This document shows positions 51,687-61,430 of a stretch of 64,000 nucleotides of DNA, piece after piece. Numbering within the stretch: the stretch's first letter is position 1; each line of letters starts with the position of its first letter. Origin of the DNA: Hyphomonas atlantica corrig. (GTDB lineage Bacteria > Pseudomonadota > Alphaproteobacteria > Caulobacterales > Hyphomonadaceae); NCBI RefSeq assembly GCF_000682715.1, contig NZ_AWFH01000001.1, forward strand, positions 590,608 through 654,607, in the 5' to 3' direction. Under the pieces are notes generated by a model. It was not told the origin of the DNA. It searched no databases and saw nothing but the letters and a program-made list of their open reading frames with translations. The translations under genes were made by a program, and so were the position numbers.

Positions 51687-52127
51687 ATGTTACGTATCGC
51701 GTGTTCAGCCATGACAGCGGCGCTGCTTTTGGCAGGGTGTGGAGAGACTGCCGCAGAGAACCCCGAACCTGATGCCTCGGCGGAGGAAAGTCCGACGTGT
51801 CCGGCCTACGATCCACGCAACGGAAGCGCCGTGATCGACTTCATGCCCGGCATCGTTAAACCTCCAGTGCTGAAGATCCAGTTTCTGGTCGATGCACCGA
51901 ATGACGGCGACGCGTACGAACTCGAATTTGAGAGCATCCAAGAGTCAGCGCCTCCGAGCTACGTCTTCGATCTTAAGCGCACTGAAACAGGCATGCTCCG
52001 CGTCATCACCGAAACGTCCGTTGGATACACTCAGTCGGACTTTCCTGAGCCGGAACTCCGCTCAATCGTGATCAATTGCGAAGGCAATCGGTTCTTTGAA
52101 ATCGAACCGGTTGAAGTTGTACAATAG
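51687..52127 (+). CDS. hypothetical lipoprotein
   Basis: 146 residues. Lipobox LLAGC near residue 17, GGGAGGGAG before the ATG. Acidic linker (EPDASAEES), then a small beta-rich domain with two Cys (CPAYDPRNG, VINCEGNRF) that may form a disulfide. No family known. Lies between fabI and an NmrA-like gene. Confidence 0.7.
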   Translation: MLRIACSAMTAALLLAGCGETAAENPEPDASAEESPTCPAYDPRNGSAVIDFMPGIVKPPVLKIQFLVDAPNDGDAYELEFESIQESAPPSYVFDLKRTETGMLRVITETSVGYTQSDFPEPELRSIVINCEGNRFFEIEPVEVVQ

Positions 52128-52208
52128 CGATCACGCTTCTGTAATCGCCCGGAACTCCTGCCCGTCTGCCCTGTTGGTCTGGCGAACCCATTCTGACAGG
52201 AGACTTCC

Positions 52209-52865
52209 ATGTCCAACATCTTTCTTATCGGCGCCACGGGCGGCGTCGGCAGCCGCCTCGGCCCGAAACTCGTGGGCGCCGGCCACGCGGTCAAAGGCCT
52301 GCACCGCAAGCCTGAACAGGCGGGCGATCTGCGCGAACACGGCGTCGAGCCGGTCTATGGCAACATCATCGACATGACGGCTGATGACATCGCCAGCGCG
52401 ATGACTGGGTGCGACACAGCCATCTTCTCCGCTGGGGCGGCCGGATCAGGCCGCGACAAGACCACGGCAATTGATGGCGAAGGCCCGGAAAAGCTGATCG
52501 AGGCTGCGCGCGCCACGGGCGTGAACCGCATCTACATGGTTTCCGTCATCATGGATGCCGGACGCGACCGCAACACGAGCGATGATTTCGAGCACTATAT
52601 GGCCATGAAGCGCCGCGCCGATGCGGCCCTGGCCACCAGCGGCATCGACTATGTCATCCTGCGCCCCGGAACGCTGAAAGATGATGACGGCGACGGCAAA
52701 GTCAGCGCCGGGCGCGCCATCACCTATGGAGACGTGGCCCGCGGCAATGTTGCGGCGACGCTGGCCGAACTGATTAACACGCCCGAGATCACCAATGAGA
52801 TCATCGAGCTGACCAATGGCGACACTCCGATTGCAGAGGCAGTGGCCAGCCTGAAACGGGGCTGA
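52209..52865 (+). CDS. NAD(P)-binding atypical SDR, NmrA-like
   Basis: 218 residues. FLIGATGGVGSRLGPKLVGAGH is the dinucleotide-binding turn, TAIFSAGAAGSGRDKT and IYMVSVIMDAGRDRN follow; YVILRPGTLKDDDGDGKV closes the fold. It lacks the classical Tyr-x3-Lys, so it may bind NAD(P) for sensing or act as quinone/flavin reductase. Shine-Dalgarno AGGAGA 6 nt before ATG. Confidence 0.82.
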   Translation: MSNIFLIGATGGVGSRLGPKLVGAGHAVKGLHRKPEQAGDLREHGVEPVYGNIIDMTADDIASAMTGCDTAIFSAGAAGSGRDKTTAIDGEGPEKLIEAARATGVNRIYMVSVIMDAGRDRNTSDDFEHYMAMKRRADAALATSGIDYVILRPGTLKDDDGDGKVSAGRAITYGDVARGNVAATLAELINTPEITNEIIELTNGDTPIAEAVASLKRG

Positions 52866-52927
52866 CACGCAGGGCGAAGCCCACACTGGCAATTCGCGCT
52901 CTACGACTTCTGGCCTTGCCAACATGC

Positions 52928-52961
52928 AATCATTGAACAATAAATGTTTTGTTCAATGATT
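52928..52961. promoter_or_regulatory. perfect 13-bp inverted repeat: likely operator over the promoter of the flavodoxin-like gene
   Basis: AATCATTGAACAA (52928-52940) and TTGTTCAATGATT (52949-52961) are exact inverted copies with an 8-nt spacer. A TTGAAC -35-like box (52933-52938) and a weak ATGATT -10-like box 17 nt later lie inside it. GGAGG (52966-52970) and the ATG (52975) follow directly, so a bound repressor would cover the start. The sequence type TTGAACA/TGTTCAA suits HxlR, TetR or MarR regulators; no such regulator is next to it. Confidence 0.65.
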
Positions 52962-52974
52962 TATTGGAGGCTCT

Positions 52975-53568
52975 ATGCCAGCACGTATCTTTATCTGGGT
53001 CGGCCATCCACGTGCCGCATCGCTCAGTCATGGTATGGCCGATGCCTATCAGCGCGGGGCCGAAGCAAACGGTGCTGAAACCCGCCGCATGAATTTGTCG
53101 GACATGGTCTTCGACCCGGATCTCACCGAAGGCTACCACGCCCGCAAGACACTTGAGCCAAGCCTTGAAGCGTGGCGGGAAGACTTGCTCTGGGCCAATC
53201 ATGTCTGTTGGGCCTATCCGCAATGGTGGGGCGGGATGCCCGCAAAGATGAAAGGTGTGATCGACCGCAGTTTCCTGCCGGGCTTTGCCATGAAATATCA
53301 CGAGAAAGACCCATTCTGGGATCGCCTTCTGGCCGGACGACGGGGTGACGTGCTGATGACTTCCGACGCGCCGGTCTGGTTTGACCGGCTATCCAATGGT
53401 CGCGCCGCCAAGCTACAGGTGCAGAAGCCCGTCATGAAATTTGTCGGCATACGGCCCGCACGCATCCTGCAGGTTGGACCGGTGAAGACGGCCAAGGAGG
53501 CGACGCTCGCAAAATGGTTGAAGCGGGCCGAACGGCGCGGCGCTGATGCTGCCCGCCGGTCCCGCTGA
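52975..53568 (+). CDS. flavodoxin-like NAD(P)H oxidoreductase (KefF/NQO1 type)
   Basis: 197 residues. Flavodoxin_2 fold: IFIWVGHPRAASLSHGMADAYQ, then WANHVCWAYPQWWGGMPAKMKGVIDRSFLPGFAMKYH, the classical FMN-site stretch. C-terminal part basic. Reduces quinones by two electrons. GGAGG 4 nt before ATG; the start overlaps the palindrome at 52928-52961, so it is probably under a local repressor. Followed 41 nt later by the deiodinase-like gene. Confidence 0.88.
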   Translation: MPARIFIWVGHPRAASLSHGMADAYQRGAEANGAETRRMNLSDMVFDPDLTEGYHARKTLEPSLEAWREDLLWANHVCWAYPQWWGGMPAKMKGVIDRSFLPGFAMKYHEKDPFWDRLLAGRRGDVLMTSDAPVWFDRLSNGRAAKLQVQKPVMKFVGIRPARILQVGPVKTAKEATLAKWLKRAERRGADAARRSR

Positions 53569-53609
53569 TGTGAATTGCGTCCGCCCGTCAGCCTGCTAAC
53601 ACGGGCGTT

Positions 53610-54290
53610 ATGAAAACCAGCACCGACACCCACGTCCCGCTCAGCGGTTTCCCGCATTATCCTGAAGAGGAAATGCTGCACCGGGCAGTGGCGTTTCATG
53701 ACTCCCTGGCCACCCGCCGATCGGTCAGGGAATTCTCGGACGCGCCCGTCCCGCGCGAAATCATCGAGGCCTGCATCGCCACGGCCGGCTCCGCCCCGTC
53801 CGGCGCAAACCACCAGCCCTGGTTCTTCGCTTGTGTGAACAGCGCCGAAAAGAAGCGCGAGATCCGCGAAGCGGCCGAGGCCGAGGAACGCGAATTCTAT
53901 TCAGGGCGCGCCGGGGAAGACTGGCTCGACGCGCTCGCGCCCATCGGCACGGATGCGGACAAACCCTATATGGAAACAGCGCCTTGGCTGATCTGCATCT
54001 TCGCGCAGCGGCGTGGCGGCGCACATGAGGGTGAAGACCGCAAGAATTACTACATCCATGAAAGCGTCGGCATCGCCACTGGCATGCTGATGGCGGCCTG
54101 CCATCAGGCCGGGCTGGCCACCCTCGTCCACACGCCCAATCCTATGAAGTTCCTGAACGGAATTTGTGATCGTCCGGAAACGGAAAAGCCTTTCCTGATC
54201 CTCGTCGCGGGTTACCCGGCAGACGGCGCCAAGGTGCCGAAACACGCACTGGTGAAAAAGCCGCTGGAGCAGATCATGAGCGTGCTTTAG
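53610..54290 (+). CDS. nitroreductase-fold flavoprotein, iodotyrosine deiodinase (IYD)-like
   Basis: 226 residues. FMN-binding [13 protein letters not shown] and [16 protein letters not shown] match the nitroreductase fold. The active-site lid contains E93, Y97 and K118 (EEREFY, DADKPY), the three residues that bind the zwitterion of halotyrosine in mammalian IYD; spacing from Glu to Tyr (4) and Tyr to Lys (21) is the same. The C-terminus KKPLEQIM also matches the IYD end. It probably reductively removes iodide, bromide or chloride from halotyrosines. Its stop overlaps the converging CAP gene by 4 nt. Confidence 0.85.
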   Translation: MKTSTDTHVPLSGFPHYPEEEMLHRAVAFHDSLATRRSVREFSDAPVPREIIEACIATAGSAPSGANHQPWFFACVNSAEKKREIREAAEAEEREFYSGRAGEDWLDALAPIGTDADKPYMETAPWLICIFAQRRGGAHEGEDRKNYYIHESVGIATGMLMAACHQAGLATLVHTPNPMKFLNGICDRPETEKPFLILVAGYPADGAKVPKHALVKKPLEQIMSVL

Positions 54291-55123
54291 CCGCCCACCG
54301 TCACGGCAGGTCCGGGCAGGTGGATCGTATAGAAGCTGAGTGGCTTTTCGCCGGGCTTTCGGCCTTCAGCCGCAATATAAATATCCCCGCGAAGGTCCGG
54401 CGGAATTCCATTGCTAATGGAGCGAATATCGCCGCCGGGCAGTTCCGCTGTAAACTGACGGAAATTCCAGCCTTCCAGTACCGGCATCTGCCGCAGCCGA
54501 TCGCCCGCCTTCATGCGCACCGGCACATCCCGCGCGAGGCTGCCGGACAAGTTCAGGAAATTCTGCGTTAGCCAGACACCCTTGTCTGTCCGTGCGACGC
54601 CCATTGCGACATGAGTGGCCTCTTCGCTCAGGATATTTGCCCTGTGGCCGGGACTGTCCATCAGGTTCTGATGCAGGCGGCGCACGGCTTCCCGCTCCAG
54701 ATTCCACCGCCCCTGAACCACTTCCAGCATCGCGACATTCTCGGCAGAATATTCCACCAGCGCCCGCCGATCAAAGGCCGCAATCCGATCCTGCGGCTCG
54801 CGCCCATCCGGGCCGACATGTCCAAAGAAGTCATTATACGCCATGTCGAGACTATGAAACCGCGCTGTGTTGCGGAGGTGAGCGCGGTAAACCAGCGGAG
54901 CGAGCCCCGCCTCTTTCCGCGCAGCATTCGTCAGTCGCAGGAACTCCCGCTCCATGCGCGCATCGAACGTATAGCCCTCTGGCAGGCTGACGAAACAGGG
55001 CCGCACCTGTTCCACATAGTCCGCCACAGCTTCGCCTCGATCAGACAGGCCCAGATCGCAAGCCAGGGCGGGCAAGCCCAGCAGCACAGGCATCAGGCCG
55101 ATAATCAGCGATCTCAACATCAT
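54287..55123 (-). CDS. secreted CAP/SCP-domain protein
   Basis: 278 residues. Signal peptide about 1-21 (LLGLPALA). CAP domain spans about 55-200: [76 protein letters not shown]. The two His, Glu and Asp of the CAP cleft are present (FFGHVG, ENVA). A beta-domain follows. Bacterial CAP proteins are of unknown role; some bind cell-wall or lipid. Start uncertain by one codon (MM). Confidence 0.88.
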   Translation of the reverse strand: MMLRSLIIGLMPVLLGLPALACDLGLSDRGEAVADYVEQVRPCFVSLPEGYTFDARMEREFLRLTNAARKEAGLAPLVYRAHLRNTARFHSLDMAYNDFFGHVGPDGREPQDRIAAFDRRALVEYSAENVAMLEVVQGRWNLEREAVRRLHQNLMDSPGHRANILSEEATHVAMGVARTDKGVWLTQNFLNLSGSLARDVPVRMKAGDRLRQMPVLEGWNFRQFTAELPGGDIRSISNGIPPDLRGDIYIAAEGRKPGEKPLSFYTIHLPGPAVTVGG

Positions 55124-55162
55124 CTCACAGGAACTATATCCCGGCGAAGATGAACAGGACAG

Positions 55163-56071
55163 TTACGGTTTCGGCGGCCAGGGCTGCAGCTGTTCGCGCT
55201 TCAATTGGCGAAGATCTTCCACCGAATGGCTGTAATCATGATCAAACGGCGCGCTTTCCCAGCTGCCATAGCCAGGATTGGGCAGGGCGATCCATTCACG
55301 GCCCCATTTATCTGCATTTGCATCATACACAGCCTGACGGTCTGCCGGGCTGGTCTTGTAGTCGTCCGTAAAGTCACCAAGATTGTCGCCGATCATCAAC
55401 AGGATGCGGTAATCCTTCGCCACCACGCTCCAGCGCGAAGACTTGGCAGAACCCCAGTCCGGCTTCTCTTTCTTGGTCAGCAACGTGTCGACGTTGCCGC
55501 CCATCGGAAAGCCCAGCGCCGCCAGATTGCGGGCCGTGCCCTCTTCTGTCACCGCGTCGCGATTGGTCACGTAAAACACTTTCACGCCTTTGGCCGCTGC
55601 TGCGCGGGTAAATTCAACAGCGCCGGGAACAGCGTTTGCCACGCCAGCGCTCGCCCAATCGTTCCAGCGGTCCGGATCGAATTGTTCGCCCGCCAGAATG
55701 TCGTCCGCCGCATAGGGCGTATTGTCCAGAACGGTCTCGTCTGCGTCCAGAATGATTGCCGGGGGCAGATCCTGATACCCTGCGCCCTGCAAATCCGGCG
55801 CGGCGGTCCAGTCCGGATCGGCCAGCGCCTGATCCAGACGCATCGCCGCCAGCGCGTAGATGCCATCGGTCGTCGCCTTGTACTCAACCGCCTGCTGCGC
55901 CCAGAGCACAGCGTTCAGCCGGTCATCCTGCGGCACGGCCTCGGTGACGAGCACTTCCTGCTCCACCACCACTTCGCGCACCGGCGCAGACCCTTCGTCA
56001 ACATACACACAGGCCGAGATAGCCAGCGGTGCGAGCAAGCCCGCCATGAAAAGTGAATTTATGCGTGTCAT
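55163..56071 (-). CDS. HAD-family acid phosphatase lipoprotein, e(P4)-like (class C)
   Basis: 302 residues from MTRINSLF at 56071 (GGGAG 6 nt before it; upstream ATGs are not family-like). Lipobox ISAC near residue 21. HAD motif I ILDADETVLDNTPY; motif II VFYVTNRD; motif IV MIGDNLGDF. e(P4)-type outer-membrane phosphatases release phosphate from nucleotides such as NMN. A neighbour of udk, so nucleotide scavenging is plausible. Confidence 0.88.
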   Translation of the reverse strand: MTRINSLFMAGLLAPLAISACVYVDEGSAPVREVVVEQEVLVTEAVPQDDRLNAVLWAQQAVEYKATTDGIYALAAMRLDQALADPDWTAAPDLQGAGYQDLPPAIILDADETVLDNTPYAADDILAGEQFDPDRWNDWASAGVANAVPGAVEFTRAAAAKGVKVFYVTNRDAVTEEGTARNLAALGFPMGGNVDTLLTKKEKPDWGSAKSSRWSVVAKDYRILLMIGDNLGDFTDDYKTSPADRQAVYDANADKWGREWIALPNPGYGSWESAPFDHDYSHSVEDLRQLKREQLQPWPPKP

Positions 56072-56130
56072 GGCCATCTCCCGTTGCGATGGCCTGATTT
56101 CTACCAGACGGCTTCCATGCCGAAAAGCGC

Positions 56131-56817
56131 CTAGATGGCCCCGCAATTCTGCAAGCGCGCCAGAACGGGTGCAATCATGCGCTCAATCGCTTCCTCGGTC
56201 GGGCGCACATTGCCATAGGCGGGCAGCCCCTCATCCGCAATCACGAGATCAGCTTCAAACTTTGCAGGATACGTCCATTGGTAGTGCGCGGCGCGGACCG
56301 TGCCGAGATATTGCTGCAGAACGCTCTCCAGGCTGCGGCCCCGCTCCGTCACATCACGGCGAATTCGGCGCGCCAGGCGCAAATCATCCGGCGTATCCAC
56401 ATAGACCGACAAATCGATCAGGGAGCTGATTTTCGGGAAGGACAGCGCGTGAATGCCCTCAAGGATCAGGATCGGCGCAGACTTGATTTGGCGCGTCTTC
56501 TCGCTGCGGTCATGGCGCTCATAGTCATAGATCGGCTGCTGGATCGTCTCGCCCGCCTTCAGCGCGCGCAGATCCTTAACCAGCCGATCGGCCTCCTTCG
56601 AGCGTGGCGCATCATAGTTGATGCCCGCCACCAGCTCGGTCCACTCTTCCTTTGTGGTCGGCTCGCCATAATGGCTCATCGGATAGTAATAGGCGTCTTC
56701 GCCGAACAGGACAGCCTGTCCGGGCTCCAGATGGTCCAGAAGGGCTTCGGCCAGCGTGGACTTGCCGGACCCCGAACCGCCGGACATTGCGACTAGGAAG
56801 GGTTTTTTCTTTGCCAT
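56131..56817 (-). CDS. udk: uridine kinase family protein
   Basis: 228 residues. Walker A MSGGSGSGKSTLAEAL near residue 12-24, FGEDAYYYPMSHYG, YDYERHDRSEKTRQI, ILEGIHALSFP, RRIRRDVTERGRSLESVLQQYLGTVRAAHYQWTYP. This last section is the uridine kinase lid and base-binding region. The pathway is pyrimidine salvage, though phosphoribulokinase-like roles cannot be excluded. No Shine-Dalgarno strong enough to decide between starts. Confidence 0.88.
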   Translation of the reverse strand: MAKKKPFLVAMSGGSGSGKSTLAEALLDHLEPGQAVLFGEDAYYYPMSHYGEPTTKEEWTELVAGINYDAPRSKEADRLVKDLRALKAGETIQQPIYDYERHDRSEKTRQIKSAPILILEGIHALSFPKISSLIDLSVYVDTPDDLRLARRIRRDVTERGRSLESVLQQYLGTVRAAHYQWTYPAKFEADLVIADEGLPAYGNVRPTEEAIERMIAPVLARLQNCGAI

Positions 56818-56891
56818 GATGGCCCGTGGTCTACCGGCAAACCCCTTAGCCTTTCAACGGATTATTGCGGCGGGCCACGCCCGGAACGCAG

Positions 56892-57788
56892 TCAGCCCGC
56901 CACAGCATCAGGCCGCGCCCGCACGGTCCGGGCATCCTGCGCGGGCGGACGGCCGAACAGACGTCCATATTCCCGCGTGAATTGCGGCACGCTTTCATAG
57001 CCAACGGCATGGGCGGCCTGACTGGCAGTGCGTCCATCCACCTGCATCAGGCGGCGCGCCTCGATCAGGCGCAATTGCTTCTGGAACTGGTGGGGCGACA
57101 AGGATGTGACAGCCCGGAAATGCTGGTGGAAGGAGGACACGCTCATTCCGGCAATCGCGGCCAGATCCGTCACCGGCAGGGCCTGCGCATAATCCCTGCG
57201 CAGGATGGCAACAGCCCGCCCGATCCGCTCCACATGGCCATCCGGCCAGCCCAGCCGCCGGATCGCGTCTCCATGACGCCCGGCCATCAGCCAATAATGC
57301 ATCTCCCGCACCAGCTGGTCCTGCAGGACCGGCAAGGTATCCGGCCGGTCCAACAAGCCGACCAGCCGCCTTGCCGCATCGGCCACTTCACGATCCGTCG
57401 GGTCCACTCGTACCGGCGCTCCGGCCGAAGTGCGCGCCGGCGGCATGTCCCCGGCCAAATCGGCGATCACGGACGGGTTGAGATCCAGCGCCAGGGACAG
57501 ATAGGGCCTCTCCCGGCTCGCCTGCGTGATCTGGCTCAGGGTCGGCACATCGGTCGTGATCAGCAGGGAATCGCCAGCCGAAAAGTCGAACACATCCGGG
57601 CCCGTCATCATCCGCTTGCTACCCTGCAGGACAAGGCAGACCACGGGCTGCAGGATCAGGCGCTGCAACGCGGTCGGCCGGGTTGCCGTCATGATGACAA
57701 GGCCCGGGATCGGGGTTTCAGCAGTGCCATCTGCATCGGCATGGTCAACCGCATAATGCCGGGCGGCGGAAATCAGGGGGTCGGTCAT
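56892..57788 (-). CDS. AraC-family transcriptional regulator
   Basis: 298 residues. N-terminal AraC_N-type domain (about 25-180, ALQRLILQPVVCLVLQGSKR, SLALDLNPSVIADL) and two C-terminal helix-turn-helix motifs (LPVTDLAAIAGMSVSSFHQHFRAVT and TASQAAHAVGYESVPQFTREYGRLFG). The second is a canonical AraC HTH. Divergently oriented to an SDR gene (start 57923), a common regulator-target arrangement; the 134-nt gap likely holds its operator. Confidence 0.9.
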   Translation of the reverse strand: MTDPLISAARHYAVDHADADGTAETPIPGLVIMTATRPTALQRLILQPVVCLVLQGSKRMMTGPDVFDFSAGDSLLITTDVPTLSQITQASRERPYLSLALDLNPSVIADLAGDMPPARTSAGAPVRVDPTDREVADAARRLVGLLDRPDTLPVLQDQLVREMHYWLMAGRHGDAIRRLGWPDGHVERIGRAVAILRRDYAQALPVTDLAAIAGMSVSSFHQHFRAVTSLSPHQFQKQLRLIEARRLMQVDGRTASQAAHAVGYESVPQFTREYGRLFGRPPAQDARTVRARPDAVAG

Positions 57789-57922
57789 GACCGTATCCTA
57801 CCCCAACCAGCGTGCCACCGCATCCGATTTTGGAGGATCAGGCAAGAATTGGCGAGGTTCCGGCAACCGCGCGGCGGGCTTCGCTCCCACCTTCAGGCGA
57901 TCACCCCCTACAGGAGACCGAC

Positions 57923-58678
57923 ATGCCCCCTCTCACCCTCGTAACTGGCGGCAGCCGCGGCCTTGGCCGCAACACCGCGCTCAGCATCGCACGCAAGGGC
58001 GGCGATGTGCTGATTACCTATCGCAGCCGCGCTGATGCCGCAGATGCCGTCATTGCCGAAATCGAGGCGCTCGGCCGGAAGGCCTGCGCGCTCCAACTCG
58101 ACATGAGCGAACCGTCACGTTTCCCTGCCTTTGCAGACAGCGTGAAAGCAGCACTGCAGGAGACATGGAACCGGTCCAGCCTCGATCACCTCGTCAACAA
58201 TGCCGGCGAAGGCATCAATGTGCCGCTGGCAGAGATCCGTGAGGCACAATTCGTCACGCTCTTCTCCGTACATGTCAAAGGCCCCCTTTTCCTGACCCAG
58301 GCCCTGTTGCCCCTGATCGCGGATGGCGGGCGGATCGTGAACATCTCGTCCGGGCTGACCCAGTTCACATATCCCGGCTATGGCGCCTATGCCGCCGCCA
58401 AGGGCGCTGTCGAAGTGCTCACCCGCTACATGGCAAAGGAACTTGGCCCGCGCGGCATTTCCGTGAACACGGTCGCGCCGGGCGCGGTCGAAACCGATTT
58501 CGGCGGCGGGGCGGTGCGCGACACGCCCGGCCTGAACCAGCAGATCGCCGCGATCACCGCCCTCGGCCGGGTTGGCCTGCCGGATGATATCGGCCCCGTC
58601 ATCGCCAATCTTCTGGCCCCGGACAATCACTGGATCACCGCGCAGCGGATCGAGGTTTCCGGCGGTCAGGGCCTGTAG
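57923..58678 (+). CDS. short-chain dehydrogenase, probable target of the AraC regulator
   Basis: 251 residues. TGGSRGLGRNTA (NAD(P) turn), NNAGEGINVPL, Tyr-x3-Lys in YGAYAAAKGAVEVL, and PGAVETDFGGG. AGGAGA 4 nt before the ATG at 57923. The protein carries Ser-Gly-Leu at ISSGLTQF (catalytic Ser). Classical SDR of unknown substrate. Divergent from AraC gene. Confidence 0.9.
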   Translation: MPPLTLVTGGSRGLGRNTALSIARKGGDVLITYRSRADAADAVIAEIEALGRKACALQLDMSEPSRFPAFADSVKAALQETWNRSSLDHLVNNAGEGINVPLAEIREAQFVTLFSVHVKGPLFLTQALLPLIADGGRIVNISSGLTQFTYPGYGAYAAAKGAVEVLTRYMAKELGPRGISVNTVAPGAVETDFGGGAVRDTPGLNQQIAAITALGRVGLPDDIGPVIANLLAPDNHWITAQRIEVSGGQGL

Positions 58679-58688
58679 GCCCGCAACG

Positions 58689-58715
58689 AAAAAGGCCGCC
58701 CGGTGGGGCGGCCTT
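58689..58715 (-). terminator. terminator of pnp
   Basis: AAGGCCGCCC (58692-58701) pairs with GGGCGGCCTT (58706-58715) with a short loop; the A-run 58689-58693 makes the T-run on the minus strand. It lies between the converging SDR and pnp genes and could serve both. Confidence 0.85.
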
Positions 58716-58740
58716 CTGCAATTGGTGAGTGGGAAGAGGA

Positions 58741-60879
58741 CTATTCCTCTTCGCCGCCCTCGTCCTTGGTGAGTTCCTTGCCGGTCTCCTGATCGACAAC
58801 TTTCATGGACAGGCGAACCTTGCCGCGATCGTCGAAGCCCATCAGCTTGACCCAGACCGTGTCGCCTTCCTTCACCATGTCCTTCGGATGGTTCACGCGC
58901 TCGTTCGCCATTTGCGAAACGTGCACCAGACCGTCCTTCGGACCGAAGAAGTTCACGAAGATGCCGAAATCCTTCAGGCCAACAACCTTGCCTTCATAGA
59001 TTTCGCCAACTTCCGGCTCTGCAACGATCTCCTTGATCATCTTCAGCGCCTTGTTGATCGACTCCTTGTCGAGCGCGGAAACCTGAACCGTGCCGTCATC
59101 ATCGATGTTCACCTTGGCGCCGGACTCTTCCACGATACCGCGGATGACCTTGCCGCCGGATCCGATCACGTCACGGATCTTGTCGGTTGGCACCTTGATG
59201 ATTTCCATCTGCGGGGCGTTGTCGGACAGGCTGTCGCGCGACGTATCCAGCGCTTTCGCCATTTCACCGAGGATATGCAGGCGGCCACCGCTTGCCTGAG
59301 CAAGGGCTTTTTCCATGATGTCCTTGGTGATACCGGCCACCTTGATGTCCATCTGAAGGCTGGTCACACCCGCTTCCGTACCGGCCACCTTGAAATCCAT
59401 GTCGCCGAGGTGATCCTCGTCACCGAGAATGTCGGACAGGACGGCGAAGTCTTCGCCTTCCAGGATCAGGCCCATGGCGATACCCGAAACCGGGCGCTTC
59501 ACCGGCACGCCGGCATCCATCATGGCGAGAGAGCAGCCACACACGGTCGCCATCGAGGACGACCCGTTGGACTCGGTGATCTCGGACACGAGACGGATCG
59601 TGTACGGGAATTCCGCATGATCCGGCAGGACAGCCTGCAGCGCGCGCCAGGCGAGCTTGCCGTGGCCGATCTCGCGGCGGCCAGCGCCGCCCATGCGGCC
59701 GGTTTCGCCGACAGAGTATGGCGGGAAGTTGTAGTGCAGCAGGAAACGTTCCTTGCGGGTGCCGTCCAGGCTGTCGATGAATTGTTCGTCATCGGACGTG
59801 CCCAGCGTGGCCACACAGATAGCCTGCGTCTCACCGCGCGTGAACAGGGAAGACCCGTGCGTGCGTGGCAGGAAGCCAGCCTCCGCCAGAATCGGGCGAA
59901 CCTGGTCCAGGTCACGACCATCAATCCGCTTGCCGGTCTTGATGATATCACCCCGGACAACAGCAGCTTCAGCTTCCTTGAAGGCGGCCTTGAAAGTCTC
60001 GCCGGTCATTTCGCCCGGCTCTTCCTCGGTGCCGACCAGAGCCTCTTTCGCCTTGTCACGTGCTTCGCCGACAGCGGCCTGGCGCTGCAGCTTTTCAGTG
60101 ATCTTGTAGGCGGCGGACAGGTCTGCGCCGACCAGCTTCTGAATCGCGGAAACGGCGTCGGAATTGTCGACTGGTGCGAAGTCGAACGGCTCCTTGGCGG
60201 CCTGCTCTGCCAGTTCGATGATCGCATCGATGACTGGCTGCATGGCGTCATGGCCAGCGACCACAGCGCCCAGCATGACCTCTTCCGAGAGTTCTTTCGC
60301 TTCGGATTCCACCATCATCACGGCGTCCGCCGTACCGGCCACGACGAGGTCCAGTTCGGACTCTTCAAGGTCGACCACGGACGGGTTGATGATGTATTCG
60401 CCATCCTTGTAGCCAACGCGGGCTGCGCCGATCGGGCCCATGAACGGGGCGCCGGACAGGACGAGCGCCGCAGAGGCGCCGATCATGCCCAGAATGTCCG
60501 GATCGTTCTCAAGGTCATACGATACAGCCGTCAGCACGACCTGGACTTCATGCTTGAAGCCCTTGACGAAAAGCGGGCGGATCGGGCGGTCGATGAGGCG
60601 AGACGTCAGCGTCTCTTTCTCGGTCGGGCGGCCTTCACGTTTGAAGTAGCCGCCGGGGATGCGGCCCGATGCGTAGTATTTTTCCTGGTAGTTCACGGTC
60701 AGGGGGAAGAAGTCCTGACCCGGTTTTGCTTCCTTGGCATAGACAGCCGTGGCGAGGACGCTCGTGTCCCCATAGGTCACCATGACGGCGCCATCGGCCT
60801 GGCGGGCCACCTGGCCCGTTTCAATCGTCAGTGTGCGGCCGGCCCATTCCAGCGACACGGATTTCTTGTCAAACATCAA
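58741..60879 (-). CDS. pnp: polyribonucleotide nucleotidyltransferase
   Basis: 712 residues. Two RNase PH-like halves (about 1-230 and 310-550), an alpha-helical linker, then KH ([20 protein letters not shown]) and S1 ([20 protein letters not shown]) domains near the C-terminus. Degrades RNA by phosphorolysis. Catalytic sections ([16 protein letters not shown], [18 protein letters not shown]) are conserved. Lies behind rpsO with a terminator hairpin between, the classic autoregulated pair. Confidence 0.96.
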   Translation of the reverse strand: MMFDKKSVSLEWAGRTLTIETGQVARQADGAVMVTYGDTSVLATAVYAKEAKPGQDFFPLTVNYQEKYYASGRIPGGYFKREGRPTEKETLTSRLIDRPIRPLFVKGFKHEVQVVLTAVSYDLENDPDILGMIGASAALVLSGAPFMGPIGAARVGYKDGEYIINPSVVDLEESELDLVVAGTADAVMMVESEAKELSEEVMLGAVVAGHDAMQPVIDAIIELAEQAAKEPFDFAPVDNSDAVSAIQKLVGADLSAAYKITEKLQRQAAVGEARDKAKEALVGTEEEPGEMTGETFKAAFKEAEAAVVRGDIIKTGKRIDGRDLDQVRPILAEAGFLPRTHGSSLFTRGETQAICVATLGTSDDEQFIDSLDGTRKERFLLHYNFPPYSVGETGRMGGAGRREIGHGKLAWRALQAVLPDHAEFPYTIRLVSEITESNGSSSMATVCGCSLAMMDAGVPVKRPVSGIAMGLILEGEDFAVLSDILGDEDHLGDMDFKVAGTEAGVTSLQMDIKVAGITKDIMEKALAQASGGRLHILGEMAKALDTSRDSLSDNAPQMEIIKVPTDKIRDVIGSGGKVIRGIVEESGAKVNIDDDGTVQVSALDKESINKALKMIKEIVAEPEVGEIYEGKVVGLKDFGIFVNFFGPKDGLVHVSQMANERVNHPKDMVKEGDTVWVKLMGFDDRGKVRLSMKVVDQETGKELTKDEGGEEE

Positions 60880-60901
60880 ACAGTCTTTCTTTTCACATAC
60901 G

Positions 60902-60936
60902 AAAAGCCCGCCGTGGCCCTATTGCCCGGCGGGCTT
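60902..60936 (-). terminator. rpsO-pnp intergenic terminator/hairpin
   Basis: AAGCCCGCCG (60904-60913) pairs with CGGCGGGCTT (60927-60936); A-run 60902-60905 gives TTTT on the minus strand. It should act as a partial terminator between rpsO and pnp, as is known in enterobacteria. Confidence 0.85.
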
Positions 60937-60947
60937 GTTTGGTCAGC

Positions 60948-61217
60948 CTAGCGGCGGATGCCGAGGGCTTCGATGAGGGTCTTGTAACGCGCCTCATCCT
61001 TTTTCTTGGTATAATCAAGCAGCTTCCGGCGGGTGGCAACCATGGCCAGAAGGCCCCGGCGGGAGTGATTGTCTTTCTTGTTCGTCTTGAAGTGTTCAGT
61101 GAGGTTGTTGATCCGTTCGGTCAGGATCGCGACCTGCACTTCAGGAGAGCCGGTGTCGCCAGGCTTGGTGGCGAACTTTTCGATCAGCTCTTTTTTCTTC
61201 TCAGCGGTAATCGACAT
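60948..61217 (-). CDS. rpsO: 30S ribosomal protein S15
   Basis: 89 residues, starting [17 protein letters not shown]. Includes [18 protein letters not shown] and [19 protein letters not shown], the S15 signature. Start 61217 from homology; a longer in-frame ATG at 61256 adds foreign residues. truB, which often precedes it, is absent: the gene upstream is a receptor gene ending at 61431. Confidence 0.96.
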   Translation of the reverse strand: MSITAEKKKELIEKFATKPGDTGSPEVQVAILTERINNLTEHFKTNKKDNHSRRGLLAMVATRRKLLDYTKKKDEARYKTLIEALGIRR

Positions 61218-61430
61218 CGAATATCTTTCATGTGATCGCCTTGCGGCGGGTTTCATCTAAACGCCTGAATTGGCGGGGTTTTCGGGTGAGTATCCGCAGC
61301 TCCAGGCCACGGCCGGGATGTCGTCCAGCCGGGTCAGAACCCGATATCCCACCACAAGGGGCGGCTTATGGCTCATTTTCCCCCGAAATGAAAGGCCTTC
61401 AGGTGAGGTTTGGCGCAAAAGCGCCGCCCC

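Noticed and set aside
56865..57944. A 359-codon plus-strand frame opposite the AraC-family gene
   Set aside because: Composition is extreme (Arg, Gln, His and Pro rich) and overlaps a clear AraC reading frame.
58729..60951. A 740-codon open frame on the plus strand antisense to pnp
   Set aside because: It mirrors the codon-position GC bias of pnp on the other strand. The product is rich in His, Arg and Leu with no domain, and pnp itself is certain.
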